A DNA stretch of 64,000 nucleotides from contig NC_055990.1 of the NCBI RefSeq assembly GCF_018446385.1, positions 29,783,891-29,847,890 on the forward strand, in the 5' to 3' direction. The notes beneath the pieces were generated by a model. That model saw nothing but the letters and a program-made list of their open reading frames with translations, made no database searches and was not told where the DNA came from. Positions 22,961 through 34,157 of the stretch are shown here, piece after piece. This stretch comes from Zingiber officinale. Its lineage: Eukaryota; Streptophyta; Magnoliopsida; Zingiberales; Zingiberaceae. Every line of letters begins with the position of its first letter. The stretch's first letter is position 1. The position numbers and the translations under genes are program-made.

Positions 22961-24954
22961 TGTTAGTTAGAGCCCTAGAGTCAATCATTTGATGATTGTA
23001 TGGACTCATTGTATCATATTCTTGTATATTAATAAAAGCATTTATTTGGTTATTATACTTACTTGTATTGGTGCCAAATAAACTAAGTATAATAATGCCC
23101 TTGAGTATATGGTTCTCACCTATATCAATTGGTTAGTTGAACCGATAGTGAGATGATATAAGGAATACTACTCTAAATCATTCCTAGTCGAGTATTAACA
23201 TTCAGGGACAATGTTAATGCAATAAGACTAGCATGTAGGTCAACTCGATGACTTGATCTCACAAGTCATGGATATAGAGATATCAAGTTGACACATGGGT
23301 ATACATTAGAGAATGTATACTGAATGACCCGCCATGAGAAAGTATCATGGATCGTTATATGAGTGTCATATACTTTCTCATGTGGCTATTAGTATGACTA
23401 TTAGTCCTTAGACCTGAAGTCACCATGGATCCCTACATAAGGAGTTATGTACTTTGGTTTCGTCAAACGTCACCCGTAACTGGGTGGACTATAAAGGCGA
23501 TTACTGGGTATGTAACGAATTATGCAGAGGGATGTGAGTGATGTAGATGGGATCTATCCCTCCTATATGACGGGAGTGACATCGATATTCTTGATAGAGT
23601 AAGACCACGAAGTGTATGACCATACCCAAATGAGTCAATATGAGATATTGAGCTCATTTGATTGAGTGAGTCTACTTGGAGTTCAAGATTTAGATTGGTC
23701 AGAGGATGACACCGTCTATGCCTCACATTGATCAATCTAGATGTCTAGGATAGAAGGACACTTGTCATATATTGTGAGGAGTCACAATTAATAGTCACAA
23801 GGTGATGTTGGATCTCAACATTTCTTGTAACTTGGGTAGCAATGATGTATTGCTAGATGCAGCTCATTGCTTATGTTTCTAAAGGAGTTTAGAAACATTA
23901 CCAACGTTACAAGAACCTATTGGGTCACACACAAAGAACAAGTGGATGGATATTATGTTCATAGGATGAACCAATTGGATTAGGTTCATATGATGAACCA
24001 ATTGGATTCGGATTGATTTAAATTAGACTTATTGAGTTAGACTCAATTAGATTCAATTGTTGAATGAGTCTAATTTAAATTTGATTCATTGAGTCAATTT
24101 ATATTAATGAATTGAGATTCATTAAATTGAAATTGACTTGAATCAAAGGTTGGATTTAACTCAACAAGGAAGAAATTGGTCAATTTTGACTTGACCAAAT
24201 GGAAGTTGAAACATCAAGTTTGACTTGATGCATTGCCACATCATGTAGGTTGACGCATCCTACATGGCATGACACATCCTTGCCACATCATCACCACCTC
24301 ATAATGGTGTGCCACCTCATGGAGGTTACACACCCATACCACTTAATGTGACCGGCCACATTAAATGAGGGGGTTACATTGTGTGGCCGGCCACACAAAT
24401 GTGAGGAGGGGTTTTGATTTTGTGGTAATAATGTGTGCATTCATTCCATCTTCTTCCTTGGTCTTTTCCTCTTTGTTTTGCTGCTGTTGCCGTGAGCTTC
24501 CAACAAAGGAGAAGGTGGTTGAGTGAATTCCAAGAGCAAAGGAAGAGTGAAGGTCACAAAGGAGGGATACTACATCTTGAGTGTATGACATTCCTTTTGC
24601 ATCCTCTTTTTCTTCCTTTCCAATCCCATTCGAGAGCTCTAGAAAGTGCTAGCACACTTAGGGCTCTTTTCTCCATCCTTTGAGTGTGAGAGACACTCCT
24701 TGTTCGTGTGGATATCATTAGAGGAGTGTCTACGTTGACACTCTCGAGATCCGGTGTACCGTTGGACGAGCGGGATTTGCGAGGGCACGCTTCAAAGGTA
24801 AAAGCTCTCAACACATAGATCTAGGAGTAGATCTAAAGTTTTGAAACTCGTACTTGTATTTCATTCGGTTTTTCCTTGCACGGATCAACGGCTTTGGGTG
24901 ATTCGGGGTTTCTACGACGCGAAAAACGGTTTTCGCGGCCCGAAGAACCCAACA
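22961..24954 (+). repeat. Solo LTR S1 inserted in C1 pol
   Basis: This 1994-bp segment begins TGTTAGTTAGAGCCC and ends AAGAACCCAACA. It is flanked by a perfect 5-bp duplication GGTAT (22956-22960 and 24955-24959). No internal coding region or second LTR is present, so the rest of the element was lost by LTR-LTR recombination. Its start, length and GGCCGGCC motifs near 24380-24395 resemble the C2 LTR, which suggests a related copia lineage. A roughly 27-bp direct repeat (GATGAACCAATTGGATT) lies at about 23964-24010. Confidence 0.92.
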
Positions 24955-24959
24955 GGTAT

Positions 24960-26195
24960 ACCTTCTATGGATAATTGGGCCTCTTCGGAAGCAGGCTTAT
25001 CTCTAGTAGGAATACTAGGTATAGACTGAGGTGTTCTTGTCTTCATAGGAAATATATCCTTAAAAAATGTAACATCGCGAAGTTCGACAATAGTATTTGC
25101 ATCTATTCCAGAAATTTCTGATTTAATAATCAAAAATCTATATAAAATACTATTTTGAGCATAACCCAAGAAGATACCATCTACGGTTTTTGGACTAAGT
25201 TTTTTCCTTCTGTGTTCAGGTACTAGTACCTTTGCAAGGCACCCCCACACTTTAAGGTATTTCAAACTTGTCCTCCGGCCTTTCCAAAGCTCATATAGGC
25301 TTTTATCCCTAGACCTCATGGGGATTCTATTTAACACATGGCATGCAGTGTATAGAGCTTTCCCCCACATGAAGTTGGGTAACCCAGAACTGCCTAACAT
25401 GGAATTAATCATATCTTCAAGGGTTCGATTTTTTCGTTCTGCTATACCGTTGGATTGAGGACTATATGGAGCAGTTACCTCATGAATTATACCTGTATCT
25501 TGACAAAATTTTTTAAACAGGTTTGAGGTAAACTCTTCACCCCTATCGGATCTTAACCTCTTAACAGATTTATTTGTTTGATTCTCAGCTTCAGATTTAA
25601 AAATTATAAATTTATCTAAAGCTTCATCCTTAGTTTTCAGCAAATAAACATAACAATAACGAGAGTGATCATCAATGAAGGTGATGAAATACCTTTTATG
25701 ATCTCTCGTTATTACACCGTTAAACTCACAACAGTCAGTATTGATCAATTCTAAAATATCAGAATTTCTCTCAACTGATTTGAAGGGTTTTCGGGTTTGT
25801 TTATATTGCACACAAACTTTACATTTTTTCTTATCATTTATAGCATGCTTAGGAATCATGTCTAGGCTCATCATCCTTTTCACGGTATTAAAATTGACAC
25901 GTCCTAATCTGTCATGCCATATATCATAAGACTCAATGTTATATGAACAACCAATATCAGTAGATTTATTTAAGGTAGCATTTTCTACATTGAGTTTAAA
26001 TAAACATTCATTAAGGTAACCTTTTCCAATAAAGGTTCCTAAATGTAATATTACAACTTTATTACATTTAAAGTTCAACTCATAACCAGCACAGACTAAC
26101 TTTGACCCGCTAATCAAATTCTGACGGACCGCTGGAACATGATGCACCTCATGCAGTGACGGGAGTTTTCCAAAGGTGAACCTCAGGTCAACTTG
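24960..26195 (-). CDS. C1 integrase
   Basis: The segment opens in the gag-PR frame just after a single TGA at 26196-26198. It contains HHVPAVRQNLISGSKLVCAG, then the zinc-binding HDRLGRVNFNTVKRM...CKVCVQYKQ. The catalytic core follows: NTDCCEF (first Asp), FITFIDDHSRYCYVYLLK (second Asp) and SPQSNGIAERKNRTLEDM (Glu). Next come WGKALYTACHVLNRIPMRS and GIFLGYAQNS. The integrase inserts the cDNA into host DNA. The frame reaches the solo LTR at 24954 and, counting one copy of the duplication, joins the RT frame at 22955 without a shift. Beyond 24955 the open frame reads into LTR sequence and is not element protein. Confidence 0.92.
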
Positions 26196-27263
26196 TCATA
26201 TCCCAAACACCCTGGCCGCAGAATGGTTCCCCATGGTCACGGAAGTGCCTTCAATTACCTGATAAGTAAGGAAGGCAGAGCGATCAACACAACAGTGCAC
26301 ATTTGCACCTGTATCAACTAACCATTCATTAGGTTGATAGATCAAGTTTAGTTCAGGTTTGAAGGTAACAAACCTATTACTGGTGTCGTCACTAGCAGTC
26401 ACGACATTTGCTTGTGCTTTGATGTTGGACGTATTGCTTTGGTTTTTCTCCTTGTCTTTTCTCTTAGGGCAGAATTTGGCATAATGTCCAATTTGTCCAC
26501 ATGCCCAGCACGGCTTGGTTACATTTTTCTTTTGAACCTTTGGTTTGGGTTTCATCTTGTTCTTCATTTTCTGATTTTTGAATTTCTTCTTGTCAGATGA
26601 GACTACTACATTTGCATTTAGAATAAAATCCATAGGCATTCTTGTATCATCATTTTTATGTTGCTTCCGATGTTCTTCTTCGATATTTAAGGCAATCATC
26701 AAATCTTCTAGAGAGATTTTATCTCTCCGATGTTTAAGAGTCATGCCAAAATCTTCCCAACTCAGAGGCAATTTTTCGATGATTGATAAGACCTGAAATT
26801 TTTCGGGTAATGACATATCTCCTTCGGCAAGACCATGAATTTGAACTTGGAATTCATGTATCTGCTCAATTACAGATTTGCCTTCAACCATTTTGAAGTT
26901 TAGGAATTTTGCCACAGTGTACATTTCTAAACCAGAATCTTCGGAGTTGTATTTTTTATCCAAAGATTTCCACAGCTCTTTAGCTGAAGAGGTTGAACAG
27001 TACACATCAAATAGTGCGTCTGAGAGGGCAGACAAGATCCTCCCATGACAGAGATAATCCCTTTGCTTAAACCTCTGTAAGGCAGCACTATAGGCAGGTT
27101 CCTCTTCATCAGGTGAAGGAGGATCTGTTTCTATAATGGAGAATAGCCCTAGCGTAGTAAGCCAAAATTTCATCCGTTGCTGCCAACGTCTGAAGTTTTG
27201 CCCGAAAAATCTTTCGGGTCGGGCGCTAGCCTCATCAGACCCCGTTACCCTATCATTCATCAT
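26196..27263 (-). CDS. C1 gag and protease
   Basis: The ATG at 27263 lies 34 bp from the 5' LTR. The protein is a copia gag with the plant UBN2-type core (RRWQQRMKFWLTTLGL, AKELWKSLDKKY, FKMVEGKSVIEQIHEFQVQI, LPLSWEDFGMTLKHR). A zinc knuckle follows (CWACGQIGHYAKFC), and then the aspartic protease active site WLVDTGANVHCCVD. Gag packages element RNA and the protease cleaves the polyprotein. The reading ends at TGA 26196-26198, which interrupts what is otherwise the same frame as the integrase, so the stop is probably a point mutation. Total length is 355 residues to the stop. Confidence 0.92.
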   Translation of the reverse strand: MMNDRVTGSDEASARPERFFGQNFRRWQQRMKFWLTTLGLFSIIETDPPSPDEEEPAYSAALQRFKQRDYLCHGRILSALSDALFDVYCSTSSAKELWKSLDKKYNSEDSGLEMYTVAKFLNFKMVEGKSVIEQIHEFQVQIHGLAEGDMSLPEKFQVLSIIEKLPLSWEDFGMTLKHRRDKISLEDLMIALNIEEEHRKQHKNDDTRMPMDFILNANVVVSSDKKKFKNQKMKNKMKPKPKVQKKNVTKPCWACGQIGHYAKFCPKRKDKEKNQSNTSNIKAQANVVTASDDTSNRFVTFKPELNLIYQPNEWLVDTGANVHCCVDRSAFLTYQVIEGTSVTMGNHSAARVFGI

Positions 27264-27276
27264 GTCTATTGATGCT

Positions 27277-27293
27277 ACAATAAATTCTCTAAA
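27277..27293 (-). promoter_or_regulatory. C1 primer-binding position: 17 nt complementary to the element's own LTR
   Basis: Three bases inside the 5' LTR the minus strand reads TTTAGAGAATTTATTGT. No TGGTATCAGAGC-type (initiator Met tRNA) site is present. The exact complement, ACAATAAATTCTCTAAA, lies in the same transcript within the 5' LTR (plus coordinates 27430-27446). The orientation would allow the LTR segment to anneal and prime first-strand synthesis. Self-priming is known for the Tf1/sushi group; here it is an inference. Confidence 0.55.
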
Positions 27294-27296
27294 AAT

Positions 27297-28180
27297 TGTT
27301 GTAATATGATTACGCTAACACAGTAATCTATAATGACACCAATAAATGACAAGCATGCAATAAATGGTAATAAGAGTAAGGTTAAGAATTTGTGTATCTC
27401 CGGTTGAAGCGTCGGGCTTGTCGACTGTCTTTAGAGAATTTATTGTCGCCCACGGTGCAGAGGCTCTCCGACAAAATCCTCCCAAGATCCGACAACCGCT
27501 CGCGCCATTCGTAGGTGCACTCCAAGACGAACGCCGCACTCGGACTCAACCTCAGATCGCAGAACCAAGCCTCGGAACTTGGAAAGAAGAAGAAGAAGAA
27601 GAAGAAGAAGAAGGAGAAAGCAGAGAGCAGAGGAATGCTTTGCTTTTTTTTCGAAGTGAGTTGAGAAGGAGCAGAGGAAGTGTATTTATACACTTGAAGC
27701 AGTGCAGAGGAAGCGACTCACGCTTTGCTTCTGCTTTCTCATCTCACGCGCGGGTGTGCTGCTTCGCATCCTCACGCGACGCGGACAGAACCGAACAGAT
27801 GCCGTCGCGCTGCTTCGCTTCCTCGCGTGGACAGAACCAAACCACCAGATGCGAGGGACAGAACCAAACCGGACCAATAAAAATAAACCAGGTCACCAAA
27901 TTGGCAAAAACAGACCAGGCCGCCCGCAAGCGCGAGGCCCACGAGCTGGGGATTTGCACCCCCCCTGGGCGCGATGATCGCGTGCGTCGCGCTCGATTTA
28001 TGGATTTTCGGCTCGAACCCCTCGAAACCACTTGATTGGGCTCTACCCACGCATGTGTGTAAGTCCCCTTAACATTGCTAAGCATGGATGGAAGGACTTC
28101 ATATATAAGGCCTTCCAACTTTCTTGGCTTAGCAATGTGGGACTAAAAGCATAAGGAATAATGTGAATTAAAACTCAACA
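27297..28180 (-). repeat. 5' LTR of C1
   Basis: It begins TGTTGAGTTTTAATTC on the minus strand and ends ATATTACAACA. Two TATA-like boxes are visible on that strand: CTTATATATGAAG near 28102 and GTATAAATAC near 27685-27694. The second lies about 240 bp before the self-complementary segment. The LTR is flanked on its outer side by CTTCC. Confidence 0.93.
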
Positions 28181-28484
28181 CTTCCACCATCTTCTCCACT
28201 CGCTTTCCTTCTCTGTGAATAGAGCTCCCTCGGCGAAACCAAAAGCTTAAGCAAGAAGAACAAGAAGAGGAGATGAGCTCTGATAGCAAGTTGCCCTCCG
28301 CTGTCGGCGAGAGGCCGTCGGAGATCGCCAACTAACCGTGGCAGTGCAGACTTTGGAGCCAAGGATCATGGTCGTGGTGATGGCTGGAGATATCATTCCT
28401 TCTTTTGTAGCAACCCCTTGTAATCAGTGATCTGCTTCTGAAAATGTTCAAGAAAATCTTTACGGTGAATCTTTATAATATGCA

Positions 28485-28620
28485 GGGAATTCTGCCCTCA
28501 ACAACCACGGGAAGGACGACAAGATCAGGCAACCGTCTTCATCTTCCTCATCGTGGTCCACGGTGGGGACGGAGAACAAGAGCACCTGGTCACCGACACC
28601 CACCGACGCCGCCGCAGGTG
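28485..28620 (+). other. Possible host-gene exon
   Basis: The stretch lies between an acceptor-like ATGCAG and a strong donor GTGAGC. It reads NSALNNHGKDDKIRQPSSSS then STVGTENKSTWSPTPTDAAA, Ser/Thr-rich as in many plant N-terminal exons. A short upstream frame at 28274-28336 (MSSDSKLPSAVGERPSEIAN, then stop) and a 5' UTR-like leader precede it. No downstream exon is found before the E1 insertion at 28757, so the gene may be truncated or misread. The opposite strand is also open here. Confidence 0.35.
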
Positions 28621-28756
28621 AGCTATAATTATGCATACCAATTGGGCAAATTGGCAATTTTTCTCGTCCATCGTCCTGTTAGCCCGCTCAAGACCATAGG
28701 GAGATAAATTATGATGACTAAAAGGTTAATGGATATGAGGATGAATTGTATCGGCG

Positions 28757-29581
28757 TGTTGGTGTAATTTTTCTAAGTCAAGGTTGACTAGATTAATTAA
28801 ATTTGAATTGACTCAAGCTTGAGTCGTAATGTGCGAGTTTCGATATTTGACAATATATGAAGATTGTTTTGATCAGGTTTCGATTGGAGCTTAGTTTCTC
28901 GTAGTGACGCTAGGAAAAGTCAGAATCGATTGGTCAATCGATTCTGGGGCTTTCTGCGAAAGCACAGAAAGTTTCTGGATCGATCAGTTGATCGATCCAG
29001 CTACACCTAATCAATTGGTCGATCGATTGAGATATGATCGTTGCGTAGAATGTAGGTTTTGGATAGCTAGGATCACTGGGATCTGATGTGGTAATCAATT
29101 GGGAGGAGGCTCAATTGATTGGGAGTCCTAGATCGCGCAGATATAAAGGTGACAGTGAGGTTTAAACAAGATATCTCTTGACTCCATCTTCTCCGCTATT
29201 GTTTGTCGGACCTAGAGCCTTGGAAGACAAGTGTTGCTGTACTTTTCAACTGATCCAGAGGCATCTACAAGCTACAAGAGATCAAGCAAGAAGATTTTCA
29301 TTTATTTTATCATTCATTTACTTCTTGTTTTGAGTTGTATGCTTGTGAGAGTCTTGTACAATGTTTCTCCACCTTTGGTTGTTCCGAGAAGGAGTTGTGT
29401 TCATAGTGGAGAGTGCGCACCATGTGGATCCTTGGATTAATCACCTCTTTTTGAGGTGGATACCAAGTAAATTCTTGTGTTAGCATTGAGATCTTGCTTC
29501 GAGTCCATTCTGCTGAAAATCATTATCATTGAAGCACGAGAAGTTATTCACCCCTTCCTCTAGCTCCGAATTATTCCAACA
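28757..29581 (+). repeat. 5' LTR of E1
   Basis: This 825-bp LTR shares its first roughly 120 bp with 49566 onward. Its latter part matches 56585-56836 and 63013-63420 (TTTCTCGTAGTGACGCTAGG; GATATCTCTTGACTCC). Compared with the 3' LTR it lacks about 0.8-0.9 kb of repeat-rich sequence after GAAGATTGTTTTGA, consistent with an internal deletion. It contains CGATCGAT-type palindromes at 28930-29030. Confidence 0.85.
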
Positions 29582-29583
29582 AG

Positions 29584-29595
29584 TGGTATCAGAGC
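29584..29595 (+). promoter_or_regulatory. E1 primer-binding site
   Basis: TGGTATCAGAGC, two bases after the 5' LTR, is the classic plant copia site complementary to the 3' end of initiator methionine tRNA. Confidence 0.9.
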
Positions 29596-29706
29596 GAGGC
29601 CGCTCTTAATCTGACTCATCGCCAGAAGAACAACAAGCTAGAGGAAGAAGAAGTTGAAGCCCAAATTTCACTAAGTCAAAGACTTCATCAAAGGCTCAAC
29701 TTCAAG

Positions 29707-31380
29707 ATGGAATTCCAAGATGGACTCGGATTCAACACAAGGGTGCCTCCACCATTCACAATGACAAGTTTCGATTATTGGAAATTAAGAATTGAAAACT
29801 TCTTCATGATAGAGATAGAGCAATGATTTGCTCTAATGGAAGGTTCCGAAGCTCCAAAGGATAACAAAGGCAAAATCATCAAGAAGAACAAATGGAGCAA
29901 GGAGCAAGTTCAAAGATGTGAGGCCAATGACAAAGTGACCAAGCTATTAGTCAATTTATTGCCTAGCGACATCTTGAGCAAGATAGGGGAATACAAAGAC
30001 GCCGAGGAGCTTTGGAACAAGTTGGTGAAGATCCATGAAGAACCCTCCACTACACCAAGTCAAGAAAAATCCAAAGAGGACAACTCATTGGATCAATAAG
30101 AAGAGGACTCCGAGATTGAGAGGTGCTAACATCGGAAGAAGAAGAAGTCCAAGAAGTTTCATCCTTAAAGGAGTGGAACGAAAAAGGCAAAGAGAGAGCA
30201 TACTCTTTGTTTCATGTACAGGAGGATAAAGATGGAGAAGCCTCCACCTCAAGGATTGAGGGGGAGTATAGAACATCAATGCCGGATCAAGAAGAAGTCT
30301 CTTCATCTGGATCAAATGGAGGAAGTGTTACCCCTATAAGTAAAGGTATAGAAATTTCAATTGTAAATAATAAAGATTATATTATTTGTTTCGAGTGTAG
30401 GGAAAAAGGGCATTACAAGAGTAAGTGTTTTAAATTGACCAAGAAGAAGGGTCAAGTGACATCAAAGGCAAGGAGAAACCCAAGGAGGTCGGCCCCATGC
30501 TACATAAGAGCAAGGAGCACATTATGTGCTTCTTGTGTAAATAAAATGAACATTACCGGAGCCAATGCCCAAAGGGGAAGAATCTGGCCAAAGTCAAAGG
30601 AGGAAACATAAGTCAAGGGAGAGTTCTTAAGAGAAAACCCAATGTATCGTTTATTGAACCAACTCCTTTAAGTGATAATGAAAAGTATGCTAGAAATAAT
30701 TTATATTATTTCAATACTATTTATCAAGAAAATAGAAGGTGTGATAGGATTAAAGAAAAATATGTAGCTTTTCATACCGGGACCACCTCACCAAAGGTTA
30801 GGAAAGTAAATACCAATCTAGGAAAAAGTTCCATGGATTTTAGATATAAGCTTAGAAATAGAAATGCTCAAAGACCAAATAAAAAAAAAAAATCAAAATA
30901 TAAGGATTTAAGGATGGAAAATCAAGTCTTGAGGCCAAGCCTTGATAAATTAGAAAAGACCCTAAAAAGAATGGAAAATATCTTTAAGAGGCAAAATGAG
31001 CACAATCTAGGTTTAGGAATGCAAGAGTCATCCTGTGGCTATAGAGTTTTGGGATATAAACCTAAAACCAAGAAGGATGTGTCTTCTTATCACAGAGTTC
31101 CATATAGTTATGGAATCAACCCTAGGTCTAGGAGTCAAGCCAAGGTTACAAGGGAGGTCATCCTAGAACTAACCTTGAGAAGACCAACGTGACTAAGGCT
31201 TCTAAGAAGACTAAGAAAGTCATTAAGAAGGTCATAAGGGAAGCTATCCCTAGAGTTGACCTAGAGGAGAAGAGCATGACCAAGGCTTCTAAGAAGCCTA
31301 GAAAGGCCATTAGGAAGGTAATTAGGGAAGTTATCCCTAGTGAATACCTAGAACACTCAAGGAGCACCAATAGATTTTAG
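29707..31380 (+). pseudogene. E1 gag remnant
   Basis: The ATG at 29707 begins MEFQDGLGFNTRVPPPFTMT, followed by SFDYWKLRIENFF, the usual start of plant copia gag (UBN2-type). A TGA at 29824-29826 breaks it. The frame then runs 29836-30099 (KWSKEQVQRCEANDKVTKLL, AEELWNKLVKIHE). In another frame, 30123-30611 carries the zinc knuckle CFECREKGHYKSKC. A Lys/Arg-rich, coiled-coil-prone segment follows at 30833-31192 (MENQVLRPSLDKLEKTLKRM). The end (31189-31380) holds two copies of a basic repeat with the core MTKASKK. Gag would coat the RNA of this pol-less element; as it stands it is frameshifted and dead. Confidence 0.82.
31193..31350 (+). repeat. Two-copy basic repeat at the end of E1 gag
   Basis: About 80 bp are repeated twice (GACTAAGGCTTCTAAGAAG at about 31190 and GACCAAGGCTTCTAAGAAG at about 31278). 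They encode K-K-V-I-K-K-V-I-R-E-type lysine-rich repeats. Confidence 0.7.
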
Positions 31381-31768
31381 ATTCCTAGGAGTAGATTCTT
31401 TACACTCTAGATGAGTTTAGAGAGTGTCAACTTTAATTGGAAGGGTAGTTAACCTAACCTTGAAAAAGTTGATACTTGGAAGTCATTTTCAAAATATTGT
31501 TACACCTTGAAAATGAAAAGGATTAAATGATTACTCTTTGAACGAGTAAAATGTGTCAAACTTTAAGGAATTAGACTTAATTTAAATTGACACAAATAGG
31601 AAAGAGTCAAGAAATGTCAAGTTGAGATTTTAACATTTTCTTAGGAAGATAAGGACAATCTAGGATTAATTTTAAGTTAGCAAAGACCTAGAGATACTTA
31701 AATAGATAATCTAGGTATATTTATTTATGCTAAATTACCATGATTGTTTATCCATCATATGTCATGAC

Positions 31769-34143
31769 TGTTAGAGTGTATACTGAAAGCCTAAGCTTTG
31801 TAAACATTCATTATGAATAAAGAATCACATTTGGTCAAATTATCTACATTTGTTTGTAGTTGTTCAATTAATTTATATTGTAGATAACATAGTATGTGGT
31901 GTCACATGCAGAAGATGATGTTATCAGTACCTTATAAATTATAAACAGTTGCTCACGACCAAAATGGAAAGGAACAAACCATTAGTAGGTCATAGTGTAA
32001 TTAGGTATTAGTTTATCTTAATTATATAATTACACTAGTACACTTAGAGTGTAATGAGTAGGACCATTTGAGGTCGTTTCTTTTATACTGACTTTATAAA
32101 GAAACAAAGACCTCAGTTATTATGGAAGTGTGTCCTCTTAATCCTAATATAATAACAAGCACATATATTTGATATTTATTTCTTTAATTTATCTATGGGT
32201 GAGATTTAGTTCGATGAATCAATAAACCCGATAAGTTGGGAAATGATATTACTTATAGTGTGTGTTGTTGATTATAGAAGGAAACTGTGTCCTAGAGATA
32301 CTAGGTTGATAATGTCCCCAAGAGGAGCTCATAAGGATTGTCATGTTAAACCCTGCAGGTGGACTTAGTCCGACATGACAATAAGGTTGAGTGGTACTAC
32401 TCTTCGACTTAGATATTAATTAAATGAGTTGTCAGTAACTCACTTAATTAGTGGACATTCGATATCTTAAACACAGGGAGACTAACACATTCATAATAAG
32501 AAGGAGCCCAAAAATGTAATTTGGGATTGGTGCGGTAGTTTAATAATAGTTCTCTAGTGGAATGAATTATTATTGATAAAATTAAGTTGTGTGTTAGGGC
32601 GAACACATGCTTAATTTTATCGGGACAAAACCAATTCCTCCTTTCGGTCCCTATCGTAGCCTCTTATTTATAAGTACTATACCCACCTATACTCACCTTC
32701 TATACCCACCTAAAGGGGCCAAGCTAGCTTGGGAACCAAGCTAAGGCCAGCCTAGGAGGTGGCCGGCCCTAGCTTGAACCCAAGCTAGAGGGGTCGGCCA
32801 TATTAAATTAAAAAGAATTTTAATTTTAATTTTTATTATGTGGAAGATATAATTTATTAAAGAGAATTAAAATTAAAATCTCTCTCTTAAAAAAGATTTA
32901 CAAAACATTAAAGAAAGAGATTAGATCTCTTTCCTTATTTGTAGATTGGTGAGATATTTTATTTTTTCTTTAAAAATTATTCACATGTAAAATTAAAATT
33001 ATGGAAATTTCTTTTTATCAACCATGAAAATATTTTTGAAAAGAAATTTTAATTTTAAAATTTCCGGAAACAAATTAGGAAGTTTTAATTTGTTGATTAA
33101 AACTTGTCTAATTTACTTCCTTTTGATATGGCCGGCCAATATAGTTTAATTGGGGAAATTTTATTTTATTTTTCTCAATTAAATCATGTTAAGGAAATTT
33201 TATTGTAATTAAATTTCCTAATTTGCCTAGACCAAGGAATATAAAAGAATGGGTGAGGGTGCCTTCATGTAACAACCTCTATTATTTCTCTCCCTCTTTT
33301 GTTCTTTGGTGTGGCCGGCCATCATCCTCTCCCTCTCTTCCTCTTGTGGTGGCCGAACCTCTCTCTCCCCTTGGAGCTCTTGTGGTGGCCGGATACTACT
33401 TGGAGAAGAAGAAGAAGAAGGAGAGAAAGCTAGCATCTCTTGGAGCTTGGTTGGTGTTTTGATCTTCTTCCTTGGTGAAGCTTCCTTATTGTTGGCCGAA
33501 CCTAGCTAGGAGGAGAAGAAGGTGGTTGGTGGTTTCTCATCTCGGAAGATCGTTGCCCACACAACGTCCGAGGTTAGAAGAAGAATACGGTAGAAGATCA
33601 AGAGGTCTTTCTAGAAGGTATAACTAGTAATTTTTCCTTTCCGTATCATGCTAGTTATTTATGGAAATAATACCAAATACAAGAGGCTTACGTTCTAGTA
33701 TTTCGAATATGTTTTTCGAAGTTGTGTTTTTTTGTTTTTGTTTTCCTTGTGATTTGATTGTTCTTTTCGGTTAACCTAAAGCTATTTTAGGAAATTAAAT
33801 ATTAGATTTCTATAAAAGGTTTTGTCTAGTCGGTGGTGGTTGCTCCCATATCCAAGAAGGCCATGTGCCTCGCCACGTCAGTACTGGGAACCAATTATGG
33901 AAATTAATATTTAATGGAATTAATAACTTAAGGTGATTTGGGTCGAACGTGTTAAGTTCCGCAGGAGATCTAAGTCAAAACCTAAAAGAACATATAGATT
34001 AAGTTTTGGATCAAACGTGTTAAGTTCCGCAGGCGATCCAAAATTTAATTTAAAAGAACACATGGTAACTAGGAAAAGGTTCAGACCTTTGTACAAAATT
34101 TTTGTACAGTGGAACCTCTAGGTTTTCCGAGTAGCAACCAACA
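31769..34143 (+). repeat. 5' LTR of C2
   Basis: This 2375-bp LTR is nearly identical to 39237-41638 apart from short indels. For example, it lacks bases around GGGCGAACACATGC, and the GGCCGGCC region near 32730-32760 is rearranged. A small frame repeated in both LTRs (33223 and 40725) is not taken as a gene. Confidence 0.95.
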
Positions 34144-34145
34144 AT

Positions 34146-34157
34146 TGGTATCAGAGC
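34146..34157 (+). promoter_or_regulatory. C2 primer-binding site
   Basis: TGGTATCAGAGC, two bases after the 5' LTR, is the initiator Met tRNA type. The sequence 34158-35257 that follows is a 1.1-kb untranslated leader without a coding signal. Confidence 0.9.

Larger units (their letters stand above)
19847..28180 (-). mobile_element. Copia element C1 (minus strand), nearly intact, split by a solo LTR
   Basis: Two 884-bp LTRs (19847-20730 and 27297-28180) with TGTTG...CAAC(A/G) ends flank a gag-PR-IN-RT-RH polyprotein read on the minus strand. Target-site duplications are CTTCA (19842-19846) and CTTCC (28181-28185), 4 of 5 matching. The polypurine tract on the minus strand is AGTGGGGGAT, adjoining 20730. 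A solo LTR at 22961-24954 interrupts pol. Leaving out that insert and one TSD copy, the frame from 27263 to 21260 is continuous for 1334 residues apart from two TGA codons (26196-26198 and 21518-21520). Confidence 0.93.

Noticed and set aside
24361-24814. Short frames inside solo LTR S1
   Set aside because: They are LTR-internal, overlapping and motif-free.
27364-28035. 223-codon plus-strand frame at the C1 5' LTR
   Set aside because: It is antisense to the element, low in complexity (poly-Glu from GAA repeats), and shared with the other LTR in broken form.
33223-33462. Open frame in the C2 5' LTR, repeated at 40725-41123 in the 3' LTR
   Set aside because: It recurs only because the LTRs are copies. 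It lies in U3/R sequence with low-complexity Ser/Glu/Lys content and no protein motif.
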